The notes under the pieces are model-generated. The model saw only the letters and a list, made by a program, of their open reading frames with translations, was not told the origin of the DNA and made no database searches. A program made the position numbers and the translations under genes. DNA of 64,000 nt from Pomacea canaliculata. Its lineage: Eukaryota > Mollusca > Gastropoda > Architaenioglossa > Ampullariidae. The stretch spans positions 18,218,725 to 18,282,724 of the forward strand of contig NC_037593.1 of NCBI RefSeq assembly GCF_003073045.1, written 5' to 3'. Positions 21,107 to 32,601 of the stretch are shown here, in pieces (the first letter of the stretch is position 1; every line of letters starts with the position of its first letter).

Positions 21107-23689
21107 ATGGTCTCCTACTCAGCCTTCTCGGTTATCGTCTTGGGGGTCGTGGCCACCTTGACCTCTGCTCAACCATATGCTCCTCAACGACCGGTGCCAA
21201 CCCCTTACCAGCCGAGTGCAGGTGCACAGAAGGTCTACTCAGGATCTTATGTGCCCCCTGCAACACCCTACAGCCAGTCCTACGCAGGCGGAGACTCCTA
21301 TGAGTATCAAAATGGAGGGTATGACTATTTTATTGACACTTTCTAGTACAACTAATTTTATAATCCAAAAAGTAAAATCACTCATAATACAATTTGTTAT
21401 TTTAGATTGATTAATCTTTATTAATATTTGAAAATAATTTGTTCTTGAAAGGAACACTCCTGTCCATTAGCATGCTGGGATTAAATGATTTAAAATTAAA
21501 ATGTAATGTTTCAAGCGAACCGTTCACGTACAAGCATGTCTAAATCATACATCCCGACAATGCTTTTGTGTCGATACAGATGTTTGACTCCCTAACTGCA
21601 GTCGTGAAAACGCTTGCATTATTAATTTAGATATACTGGCAAAATTCCACAGAAAAGCACAATAACAAAAATATGAGCAAACTGGGGAATTGTGATATGA
21701 CAAGGAATACAGTTCCAGACACTAGCCTGAAGTGTATATGTAGCCACTAATTCCATACAGCGGTCTTGCAAAACTGAATGAAACTCATTAGACCTCATTG
21801 ACCGTTAGACCGGTCTTTGAACAAATCATCCCACACGAGCAGTGCGAGTTCATCCATCTGTGCTTATGATCGTGTGTGAGCAGCTACAAGCAGCCTTACG
21901 GAGGATACTCGTCCAATTACATCAAGTCAGCCTCGGTCCGTGTGTCGGAGGCAGATGAATTGGACAGACTGTTTGCCATCATTGACAGTGAGTCACTTTA
22001 AGCCTTTTTTAACTCTTCTCATTACTAAAACGGTTTCGGTATGATAAAATCAGCTGCTGTAGTACTATAAATTAAGAAAAACAAACAGCGCTTGAAATGT
22101 TATTTATCAATGGTTTCACATTCTGCAGAAGCGATGCTTGTTTCTTGCAGTAAACAAAAACTTCCTAGACTTCGCTGCCGAAACCTTGGCGAACACAGAC
22201 TCCCAGCAAAGTGTCCTGAAGAAGCAGGTGACACAGCTGACTGTCCTGGACCTGCCGGCCTTGGAGGAGCAGAACGTTGTCCTGGGCAAGAGGCTGGACG
22301 ATCTGGAGAAGAAGGTGAGCGTTTGTTGGTTAGAGTGTACTGTTGTCATAGTGATATCCAAATTATCCAATTCTCTGGATGTGATAATAGGTATCGCTAT
22401 ACATATTTAGAATTTACAGCTTTTCACTGAAAGTACTTCAAATACAGCGCGCACGCCCACCCACCCACACACATATTGATGTGTAACTCTATTTTTAGCT
22501 GGATGACATTGATGCCCTTATTGGCGACCTGAGGGCGAATCTGGATGATCTGGAGTACCTGAACGCTGAGAACGCCAAGGACATCAAGGACCTGGAGATC
22601 GCTCTGGCCAACGAGCAGTACATCGACTCCACTCAAGTGCGTGACATCGCCTCGCTCCTGGCGGCCGTTCAGAACCTCAAGACCAAACTGATCAGTGTAA
22701 GTGTGATGTTAAATGTAACGATGACTGAGGACTATCTAACTGCCTGCGAGCGTGCTTTTGTTTGAATATATGTGTGTGTGTTGAGAGAGACAAAGAGAGA
22801 CAGTAAGTTGCGTGATAAATGATCCTAGACTTCCTTTTTTCTCCCGCTCTTTGTCCGTTCCCTCCTAATTAGCCGCTTTTAAACAAATGAAATGACTTCT
22901 AGTAACAAATCACGGGAACCTTCCTAAAAAAAAGATACCATAGGCTAATCTAACGGAGTAAATGAAATGAAAATTTATCCCTCTTCAGGTGGAAACAAAC
23001 CGGTTCACAGTCCTGGACAACGAAATCCAAAAAGTGGTTGGTCTATTCAATTCTGCACGTGACCTGGAAACTTCCAGAATGTGTGAGTACACGATGTTAA
23101 CCATAGAACAAGAAGAAAGGAGATATTTGGAAAATGATAATTTATCAAATAGCCATTCAATGTTTCTTTCAAGAGTTGTTAGTTTGATAAGTAAGAATCG
23201 TGTCCCCTGTTGTGTCTTTCAGGCGAGACTGGCGTCACCACACTGACTGCAGATGACCGTCGTAACACTGTCGTGTTCAACACAGACTTCGGCGGGCAAG
23301 TTCCTCAGATTGAATACGGCATTTCTGGTATTAAGAGCCAATTCGTAGGCGAGGAACCTTCCAAATATCCTCCATACGGCAAGCCATATGATCCCAAGTA
23401 TCCCCCGTATGGCAAGCCATATGACCCCAAGTATCCCCAGTACGACAAACCATATGACCCCAAGTATCCCCAGTACGGCAAGCCATATGATTCCAAATAT
23501 CCCCCGTACGGCTCCTACAGCGATCGCAATCCGGGACTTCTGGGAGACCTTGTTGTCGCCTTGGCAACACCAGAGTCCATCACCTTCGAACTGGTGGACG
23601 CGGCGTTCAATGTCGCTAAGAGTGTGTCGCTGGAAGTGGCTTGGCAGGTGTGCTCCGTTGGGCCCGGCACCCGCCTCGCTAAATACTGA
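21107..23689 (+). CDS. A2: secreted coiled-coil H-type lectin protein (412 aa, 6 exons)
   Basis: Exons 21107-21318, 21884-21987, 22151-22314, 22499-22696, 22989-23082 and 23223-23689; phases 2,1,0,0,1, as in A1. The signal peptide is MVSYSAFSVIVLGVVATLTSA. The arm is longer than in A1 and ends in the shared EYQNGG at the first donor. The helix ADELDRLFAIID precedes the rod. Rod exons 3 and 4 are nearly identical to A1 at nucleotide level, whereas intron 1 and exon 2 are well diverged. The lectin domain holds four 11-residue KPYDPKYP repeats (23381-23512), two fewer than A1, which accounts exactly for the 66-nt difference in the last exon. The 3' end probably uses ATTAAA at 24145. Role as for A1; a paralogue in the second A-B-C module. 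Confidence 0.86.
23381..23512 (+). repeat. 33-bp coding tandem repeat in the A2 lectin loop
   Basis: Four in-frame units of the A1 repeat type. Confidence 0.95.
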
Positions 23690-24159
23690 CCTCATCACCT
23701 TCCGACTGATTGCCTTTGACCACCCTGGGATGACACGTATGCCGATATATTCGCAGATTCTATGATGCTGTAAGCTGGGAAGTTTTGCATGTACACTGAA
23801 GGTTAACAGGAGCAATGTTGATGGAGTGTTTGAAAAGAAAAGATTATGTACTATCAATGACAGCAGCCTAACTACAGAATCGATGACCGTTGAAGACGAA
23901 GATTAATAACACTTTGCTAGAAGCATAATAACCCGTACGAGAACTTTAAAGAAAATATTACTGTGGATGTTAACATTAGAAACTTTTTCACGCGAACAAA
24001 TCGAAATTTCCACGACAGTTTTATATGAGAGATCGCTGTAAGTGGCTTGCATCTATGCACTTCAGCAGCAAAAACCTACAGCTGCAGCACAACAGGAACA
24101 TGATATTTCTTTGTCATTTTATTGTTACAAGTGATAAAAGGAATATTAAACGATTGCAA

Positions 24160-25210
24160 TGAAATATTTTTCTGATGGCACTGGCTTGTCTGTTAGTACA
24201 TGTGTATAACTGTGGAAGTGTGTTTTAGTCGTTTCTAGTACTACATGTACACGTGATCACACGGACACCGTCTCTCTCTCTATCACACACACACACTGCT
24301 TAAATTTCAAAACATGCATACACATATACATACACATTCAATAACAATAACAACGATAACAACCAACTTTATTAGTCCCAATGGGCAATTTAAATGGGAG
24401 GTGTGCTCTGTTTCCAATATATATTATAAAAAAATAAAATAAAATAAAAATAAATAGATCGTTCAGCCCCTGGGACTTGATGACCATGACCCGCTTTAGC
24501 TATTCCGTCACACTGACTTGAGAAATAACTCTGTCCTTGTCAGAGACAAGCGACTGTCTGAGTTCCCAAAGTTCATGGTTCTCAAAACATGCATAGAAGT
24601 TATTCCAAACATTCGGCAAGTCCTGGTCGCTCACGCCATCGAGTTTGACTGATCTCTTAGAGCGGTCCGTCTTGTGATGAACAGACGCCATGGACTTGAC
24701 GACAGGACGCCGGCACGGTCACGTGACTCTATCTTGTCTTTATTCTCTCTTTCAGCTCTTTCCATTGCGCCCCTTATCTCTCTATCCGCAGATCTTTTTT
24801 GCCAACGCATCACCGGCGAAATAAATACGGTTTTTTTTTCTTTTTTAGTACATGATTCAATCTCCTGGTTACCCACCGTTTTATAGTTTTTTGTGTGTAT
24901 ATTTTTCAACTTTGTATGGATATTGATCATCTTTACAATCATTATTGTGCATTCGTACGATCACCCTTTGATGTCAAATGAGTAACATGATAGTACTTTT
25001 GACTTGCGATACTAGTGATTAGTTTGATTAGTCGTTAGTATTAGTTCTATGGCTGTGTGGTAAGAATGTTTTGATTTCAGTTAATTTTATCTCTAACGGA
25101 CTGTGTGCCTTTTCAGCTAAAGATGTGTTGCACTTGAAACCGACTCACACAGCAATCTAAGAACAGATAACAATCGTCTTTGGTTTCTTTCAGCATAAAG
25201 ACAACAACAA
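24160..25210. other. Spacer between A2 and B2 (convergent)
   Basis: No gene seen. It has a short CT/CA tract (about 24267-24296) and a possible old retroposon end near 24366-24400 (ACTTTATTAGTCCCAATGGG, oriented as a reverse-complement 3' end; weak). The rest is AT-rich. Confidence 0.4.
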
Positions 25211-25717
25211 CAAACAACTATTGCTGCTTTTTCATCTTATTTATCAACACACTCATCGTTCAGAATACAATTAATCGGAAAGATTACAGGCCTGGCTTTC
25301 ATTTCTCTGTCCCATCTAAGAAGGGTTCATTGACAACAAGAAAATGTTCATGACCACTGCAAGACAAATGTCACTGACAGAATAAAACCAATCATATTTA
25401 CGAACTTCACTGTCTAACATTGAAGGCTGTTGATTGTATTTGCAACAATGGGTCACATAAGTTGTATATTTACATGTACACAAGTGAGCGACTAGACATA
25501 AAGAAACGTAAATAAAAATGCTTGATCTGAACCTTAATTTATGTAAAACTGTAAAGAATAAACTGTTCGGCGTCTGTCAGCCAACAAACACTCGTAAGAA
25601 ATTAACATACACCTTGTGAGCAGAACAGCTAATTAATTACCAATAATTCCCGCAATTTCTAAAGAGACTGCAGCTGACAGGATCGCCTTGAAGACTAGTG
25701 CCATGGAGACAGGAAGT

Positions 25718-28413
25718 CTACAGATGGACCTCAGTGTACAGGTTCTGACACGCCACGTACCTAGCCCTAACCCTCGCGAAGTAGAAGTTTGCTGGGCTTG
25801 AGTTGATGACCTTTGCCGTGAACCCATGGGTGGTGACGTCAGAGGCGACGATCTGGACGTTCTGCGCGTCATTCTTGTAAGATGAGTCGTATCCCTTAGT
25901 GTCGTCACCATAGGTGGACTGAGGCGGGTAGCTGCTGCCGGACGGATAACGATCAGATGCAAACGGGACGTTGAGGAATGAGAGATAACCTGAGAGGACG
26001 ATGTCAACACTCGGGGCCTGAGTGAACTGTGACACGAATGTAACGGACTCAGTGCTGGCGTCACTCCACAAGCCAAGGTATCCATACTCACCTGCACAAA
26101 GTAATGATCGCACACACCTGTCATTGGGCTCTCTTAAACACGATTTAGGAACATAGATAAACAAAAACAAAAAGCATACAGGTAAGCAGCCGATGCATAG
26201 ATCAACAAAGGAACACAAAACATAAATATTTTTTTCTCATAGATTTACCAGTCTCTCTACCATGCATTTGTTTTTTGTTTTTTTTTCGTGCGCTTTTACC
26301 TCACATATATTTCCCTGAGACAAATTTGCCACTTCAATATTATCAGTTCTGAAAATCTCTTTCTTTGATGGTTTTAGAATTTGTAAGAAGCACAGCTAAC
26401 TCACCGACTACAGCCTTTAAAACTTCAATCTCTTCACGGACCTTAGTGTCACGGCTTAACCCTTAACTTCTGCTTCCACGCATGCCGTTTGTAGACGTCT
26501 ACAAAGTCAGAATTTAGTTAGAATTTGGGAAATAGTATTCTCAACCAAGCACTGTTTAGTCACCTAAACAACGGCCGGAAATAAATTTAAAAATCTATTG
26601 AATTATTCAGACATACGAGTGTGAACATTTCATACGGGTTAGCAAGAAAGACAGGTGTATAAAGACATTTTATAAAGATGAGTAAGAAGGACAGGAGTGT
26701 ACAAATGGCCATCAAGAAACTCACACTTGCGGCCGTCCACGAAGGCGGTGACGGTCTTGAGGTTCTGTCGCTCCTTTGCCAACAGAGAGGTCAGCTGGCC
26801 GATCTGTGTGTCCAGTTCTTTCAGGAAGTAAGCCTCCAAGTTCCTCAGGTCGCCTTGGAACTGAGCGATGCGGCGGGCGTCGTCCGTGTTGTTCCTTGAG
26901 ATCTGCGCCACCAGGGCGCGCTGCTGCCTAATGACGTCACTGGAGGCGTTAGCGGAAGCAAGAGCTGCGGTTGCTGTGACGTCAGCACGGGAAGCGCGGT
27001 CCCGCAGTGCGTTTATCTGGAGAAAGCATAAACATATAAACAACGTGCGTGACTCTAGCTTTCGGTATAGTTTATAAAAGGCCTGCAGAAGTGTGGAAGC
27101 ACGCCTTCATCAATATCTGCTCATATTATTTACATACCTTTCAAAGCTCGTAGCAGGTGAATAGGTAAAACTGTTTTCCGCTGTACATGAAAACTTACCT
27201 CTTGGTCTAAAATAGAGATGGAAGCGTCTGTCTGAGAGTTGTCCAGTCTGATTGCTGGCAGAGTTCTCTGGTTGATGAGGTTCAGACGCTCGGCAGCAAC
27301 TTGAATGAGAGTCTCGTAAATGTCCAAGTCCTTGTACAGCTCGGTCTTCTTGTTTACTACAGCTGGGAACACAGGTGACATACGAATCGCTTTATTGCTG
27401 ACAATAACACAAGAGTTGTAAGGCGACGAGAGTTATATTTACCTTAAGACATTCATCCATTTCATTGTCTACAGGCTGTCTTTAATTTCATATTTTAATG
27501 TTACTTTACATCGTCTTCTAGTGTTGTTTTCTACACTGCACAATATTTTTTAAATATTGGTATTTGGTGGTTTATATTTACTTTTGTCTACGATCACAGA
27601 CAGTGAGAAATATCCGAGTATATTCTCTCTCTTCTCTTCACATAGGTACCCAACATCACTCAGCCACACAGACATATAGACATATAGACAAGAACAACTC
27701 CATATACAGAAACGGAAAGCAATAGGAGAGAAAAGAGAGGTTACATTCACATACTCACCTCTGACAGCTTCGCTCGCCGACTTGGCATCTGCTCCACTCA
27801 CTAGACTGGAGGACAGTTTACCTCCATAGGACTTACCCTCATTAACTTGATCATAATTAGGTTTATCCTCATAGTCGGGTTTACTGTCATACACTGAAGA
27901 GTAGGTAGGTTTACTTTCGTACTCAGGCTTCTTGTAGTCGAGTTTACCGTCATACACTGAAGAGTAGGTAGGTTTACTTTCGTACTCAGGCTTCTTGTAG
28001 TCGGGTTTACCGTCATACACTGAAGAGTAGGTAGGTTTACTTTCGTACTCAGGCTTCTTGTAGTCGAGTTTACCGTCATACACTGAAGCGTAGACAGGTT
28101 TACTTTCGTACTCAGGCTTTTTATAGTCGGGTTTACTATCATACACTGACGGGTAGGTAGGTTTGTCTTCATACGCAGGCTTTTTGTAGTCGGGTTTACT
28201 GTCATAAACTGGAGGATTGGCGGGTTTCCTACCGTAGTCAGGCTTTTTATAGTCGGGTTTACTGTCATACACTGGAGCATAGGTAGGTTTACCCCCATAG
28301 TCAGGACTATATTCGGGTGTATATGCCGTGTCGACAGGTGAGTACGGCGGGGAGTACTCAGCAACTGCCGTGACCACAGTGAGCACGACGACGAGGAGGT
28401 GAAGCGCTGTCAT
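25718..28413 (-). CDS. B2: secreted Tyr/Pro/Lys-repeat coiled-coil H-type lectin protein (494 aa, 4 exons)
   Basis: Minus-strand exons 28413-27759, 27362-27199, 27016-26725 and 26091-25718; phases 1,0,1. The frame stays open upstream of 28413, but the TATA box at 28523-28530 places transcription start near the upstream ATG codons. MTALHLLVVVLTVVTAVA matches B1's signal peptide, so that ATG is used. The arm is about 100 residues longer than in B1: six full 21-residue units of the type YDSKPDYKKPEYESKP plus a partial one (27892-28269, 63-bp period). Rod exons are 164 and 292 nt and end RKC. The lectin domain begins EYGYLGLWSD and ends RYVACQN. A canonical AATAAA is not evident; AATAAG near 25230 sits where B1 has AATAAA. 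Rod exon 3 and its flanking intron bases are almost identical to B1. Confidence 0.86.
27892..28269 (-). repeat. 63-bp coding tandem repeat in the B2 N-terminal arm
   Basis: Six units of 21 codons (YDSKPDYKKPEYESKPTY-type), followed by a partial unit. Central units are nearly identical to each other and the outer ones more diverged. Confidence 0.95.
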
Positions 28414-28522
28414 CGCTGATGTTGTTGAGGACCTGTTGGCAGGTGAGCCACTCGTGCTTCGTGCTTCGTAACGAGGCTGAGGCTCGGAGTCAAACATCGG
28501 TGAAGTCGGCAGATAGAGGGCG

Positions 28523-28553
28523 CTTTTATACACCGTTAATGGACGTGACGTCA
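28523..28553 (-). promoter_or_regulatory. B2 core promoter: TATA box and adjacent CRE
   Basis: TATAAAAG on the minus strand at 28523-28530, with a perfect palindromic CRE (TGACGTCA) 15 bp further upstream at 28546-28553. The B1 promoter has the TATA context but not the CRE. Confidence 0.7.
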
Positions 28554-29640
28554 TCCGCCCTGTCGGCGATCTAAAACAATAAAGAGCAGGCGGCAGGTAA
28601 GCTTCCTTCCGGCATTTTCCCAGTCCTCATACAGCTATCATACAAAAATCTAAGTAATATTTGTATATTAAATGTTTTACCTACAGTTATGAATTAATGT
28701 TTGTACATGCACATTCGGGCACTAAAAAATTTAAAACGAGTAATTAATTTTATTAAGTCTTCATTGACAATTTGTTAGTGTCTTCCCACATAAAGCTTTG
28801 TAGTGAATGCTTAATACTTGTGGAATTAAAATATAAATTCCAAAATATTATCTGAACCTTTAAATTGATTTGTAATAGCTCATTACTTTTGACTTTAATC
28901 TGTTTGGTATGGAAGAAGACAGCTAACTGGTTGGGCTAGACAGAACCATATCACATCAACAATCTATTACAGCATGTTGAAAAAATGTGACTTTATTAAA
29001 ACTTGAAATATTCTGATTACTTTGGTACTGATAAGTGTGCATAAAATTATCTACTACTCTATCACACGAGGAGGCACCAAATGTTTACTGTCGTGTCTGT
29101 ATAGCATAAAGAAATCCAAATGGTTTACTAATATTTTTATTGTATTTTTATCATTTATTGTACCAGTTAACCTTGTTTCAATTAATAGAACTGAACTGTT
29201 CTATTTTTTTTTTCTGTATATTTTGACACAGGGACATCTTTAGCCTCTTCACTATTAATAAGAAAAGTTTCATTTCCTTTTTTTTCCTTTTTTTCTTAAA
29301 TTTATCCATGAACGCACACTGGGCATAGACATTGTATACAGAAATTTAAAAGAAAACTCTACTCGCATCCACAATGAGCAGATAAAAAGCAACTCGTTCT
29401 GTTAAAATTGTAGCACTCCTACACTGAGTGTTACGAGAACTTTTCAACAACCCCGGTCTGCAGGGAAGGTTTCACAATGTTTTCTCTTTGTTGATAATGT
29501 TTGTAAGTAGATGCAGCCAGGGGCACGAAAGTCAGCCATGAAAATGTCAAGGTTTAGCTGATTGGGCAAAGTTTGAAGTTTGAGTCACATACATTCTGTG
29601 GGGTATCTCAAGCTAGTCACCTCCAGCCCGGGGGTTCTAG
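28554..29640. other. Divergent spacer between B2 and C2
   Basis: Counterpart of the B1-C1 spacer. It has diverged in the middle but is conserved at both promoter ends. No gene seen. Confidence 0.6.
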
Positions 29641-29647
29641 TCCTTTC

Positions 29648-29658
29648 TACATAAGCCA
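29648..29658 (+). promoter_or_regulatory. C2 conserved TATA-like element
   Basis: CTACATAAGCC, matching C1 in sequence and position; the leader between it and the ATG is also conserved. Confidence 0.35.
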
Positions 29659-29746
29659 CATCCCTTGTTGGCCGCAGCAGCTTTCGTCGCGGACTTCGTC
29701 AGACTGTTCTTCAATCCATCGCTGGTAGTCAGACCGCGCGACGACA

Positions 29747-32290
29747 ATGTACCTGTCAGTGTGTCTGGCTGTGGCAGCTTTGTGGGGTGGGGCCTGGGCC
29801 CAGTCAGGGTATGACTACCCGGGTCCTTACGGACCTCGTCAGGATCTGCTGAAAGCAAAGCGTGTTATTAATGAAGCAGAGAGTAAGGAACTTTATTTCA
29901 CATATTTCCTCGTTGTTTTATTCTACAACACGTAGATAAGTCCTGTCTTCATGTTTCCTACTTAAGTCTGAGGACGAAATTGTAATTCTCTACATATTAT
30001 ACAGTTATCTGGGGATTGTATAAGGTCTTATAGGTTTAAATTCATGCTACTTTTTCTGCACCCCACTATTGGTTTTCGTTATCAGTTTTTTGTGCTTTCT
30101 TTGCTATTTGTTCATATCACAAAAAATATCTAAAACAATTTCAACTACATGTGGGAAACGATCCCTGCCTTATTGTCGGTCACTACGATTTCTGGCTCAC
30201 AATGACCCCCGGTGATGTTTACTTATACCCGTGCAGAGGTCGCTGACATAGAAGGAGCTCTGAAGGATAAACTAGACATGTCTAAGGCACAGGCACTAGA
30301 GCTGCTGGCCGTGCTGGACAACATCAGCAACAGCACCATTTACGGCATCATCGTCATCAACCAGAAACAGCGAGATCGACTCGCCAAACTCTTTGCAAGG
30401 GTAGGGGTAGTTGTCACAAGGGTAAGGGTAACTGTCTTTAAGACGAGACTTTCTGTCACAAATGGAGATTGGCTCATACTTGTACGCGACTGTGAGAGAA
30501 AACCAGCATCCTGTTATAACACAACTAATGTATGTATTTATCTGGTCTGCTATGGTCGCTAATAATTGTGTAAAAGATAACTGACTTACTAGTCACATGT
30601 ATTGTATGAACACATGTATTGATACACAAACGACAACACCACTTCAAGGTACGTGATCTTTACTACCAACGAAGTAATTCGTGTTCAGGCAGCTTTGCTT
30701 TCCATCCATTACTCTCAGGTTAAGGCCAGCCTTGAACTGCTGACGACACTGGAAAACCGTTTGGCTGGCGCCGTGGTTCAGGAGGCGCTGATCAAGGGTC
30801 AGACCGACGTCATCGCGACATCCATCAGTGAGTCTCTGGCTCTCAACCGCCGTCAGAGGGCAGACCTAGCCGCCTTCGTCGTTGCCTTCAGAGAGGTAAC
30901 CTTTGACTCATACGGGTGATGTTATAATGAGTGAGAACATTGTTGCTCCATCTGTAATATGTTTTCAATAAAACTCCGGTGTACAGGAACATAAAAATCA
31001 AATGAGGAAATCTTCTTAAAATTTAACAAAATATCATGAGGGCTGTAACACGCAGTTGATGTTTACTAAAAGAGCTTAACTATCATGTAGATTGTAGTGA
31101 AGGCTAGAGACACTTGTGACATTAGTCCATGGCGGTTTGTGTAGGTCACACAGGAGCTTCAACATCGACTCGCCGCCGACAGCAAGACTGCAGCTTCCAG
31201 TATTGGCTCCCTTGCTGCCTCCATCCGCTCCTTAGTCAAGTTCGTAAACACCAGGAAATGTAAGATGACAGTAGTAAAATTTTTTTATCTGATTATTACT
31301 AAAATAAACACAACAAACAAAATATGCTATTCTAGTTTTATTTTGTAATCTTAAATTTACTCTTTTTGATGTCTTGATGAAAACATTGTGTTTAGTTGGG
31401 CTTACATGCGCGATCGCTTCATAAAGATAGAGAGTGTCTATGCGTCTCCTCCTGCGCATTTTGTACAATATACTAAGTCAGAGATTTGAGAGAATACCGT
31501 TAGCTGCTGGTGTGAAGTGGCCAGACTACCGCCAACTTTCCTACCAAACGATGTTTGTACCTCGTGTTTCAGGCTTTACCAAGGCCGTTACTGTAGAGCT
31601 GAAGGGCGAGGACAGCGTGGACACCGAGATTCCAATACCCAAAGGTGTCTTTGCTGCTAATGATGTTGCACAGGTGTTCTGTGTCCTTCAAGGTTTGCAG
31701 CAGTCTGCTGAAGTCTCGCAATCTGTTGTAAGTCACCTCGACATTAATAGTATTGTAAAAATGTTTTGATAGAATTACTTTGTGAATACATGTCAGTCAG
31801 TCAATCAGTCAGGCAGTCAGCTGACTTGAAAAAGGAATAAAGGAGTGACTCTGGTCTTGAAAATAACAATCAAAACTAATGTTTAAGCTGATACAAATAC
31901 TGCTGTCAATTTGGAATTTGGAATGGCATGGAACTGACATTTATTGACATAGAGTTAGCTAAAACGTTGAACATCCTGTGAAATTTTCAGGCTGCTCCTG
32001 CCTATGGACCGGGCGCAGGCTATGGAACAGGGGCAGGCTATGGAACAGGGGCAGGCTATGGAACAGGGGCAGGCTATGCCAACTACCCAGAGTCAGATGA
32101 CCGCCGCTTCCTGGGTGTCTCTGTGGTGTGCAAGGCGTTCTCGGACAAGATCCGCGTGACTGTCGTTGACCAGAGCCAAGGAGCCGGCAACAATGTCGCT
32201 GTCGCCTACGTGCAGGTGAAGGCCTGTTCCCTGCCGGCTGCTGCCTTCTCTCCCGGTCAGGTGTATGGTTACAAGGCCAACAAGTACTGA
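29747..32290 (+). CDS. C2: secreted coiled-coil H-type-lectin-like protein (348 aa, 6 exons)
   Basis: Exons 29747-29882, 30237-30400, 30719-30895, 31145-31259, 31573-31727 and 31991-32290; phases 1,0,0,1,0, identical in plan to C1. The signal peptide is the same as in C1. The rod has the sequon region DNISNSTIYG. An alternative acceptor at 30689 would add ten residues. The lectin half in exon 6 begins with a Gly/Tyr loop containing three 18-bp GAGYGT units (32011-32064) that C1 lacks; these and small changes account for the 42-nt length gain. FLGVSVVCKAFSDKIRVTVV is identical to C1. AATAAA sites lie at 32547 and 32596. Spacer and 5' leader are shared with C1; the long introns have diverged. 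Confidence 0.85.
32011..32064 (+). repeat. 18-bp coding repeat in C2 exon 6
   Basis: Three units of GAGYGT; C1 lacks the expansion. Confidence 0.85.
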
Positions 32291-32546
32291 TCTCCTAGAC
32301 AACAAGGACACATCTCAGATAGTTTATGGCACGTTGATGAGTTTTGAGCAAATGAATGACAATAAGCCATCATCGTGAGCCGCACACTCATCTGACAGGG
32401 TCACGAGATCAAATAGTATCACGCACTTTAGAGACTGTTTTTTTCCTATAACTGCATGAAATCGTATCTGTAATTAACTTGAACTTTTCTTAAGTTCAAA
32501 TCAAGACCTTGACCAACGGATCAAATCGCAGTGTTGTAAATTTTGT

Positions 32547-32601
32547 AATAAATGGGTCACTGTTGTGTATTTACTGTTTTAGACTACCAGCGGTAAATAA
32601 A
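32547..32601 (+). promoter_or_regulatory. C2 polyadenylation signals (two)
   Basis: AATAAA at 32547-32552 and 32596-32601, at the positions seen in C1. Confidence 0.6.

Noticed and set aside
23219-23857. Antisense open frame across A2 exon 6 (212 codons)
   Set aside because: It is the shadow of the repeat-coding lectin exon; A1 has the same artefact in other frames.
27801-28364. Second long frame antisense to or offset from the B2 repeats
   Set aside because: 63-bp repeats are a multiple of three, so every frame stays open; only the frame with signal peptide and correct splice phase is real.
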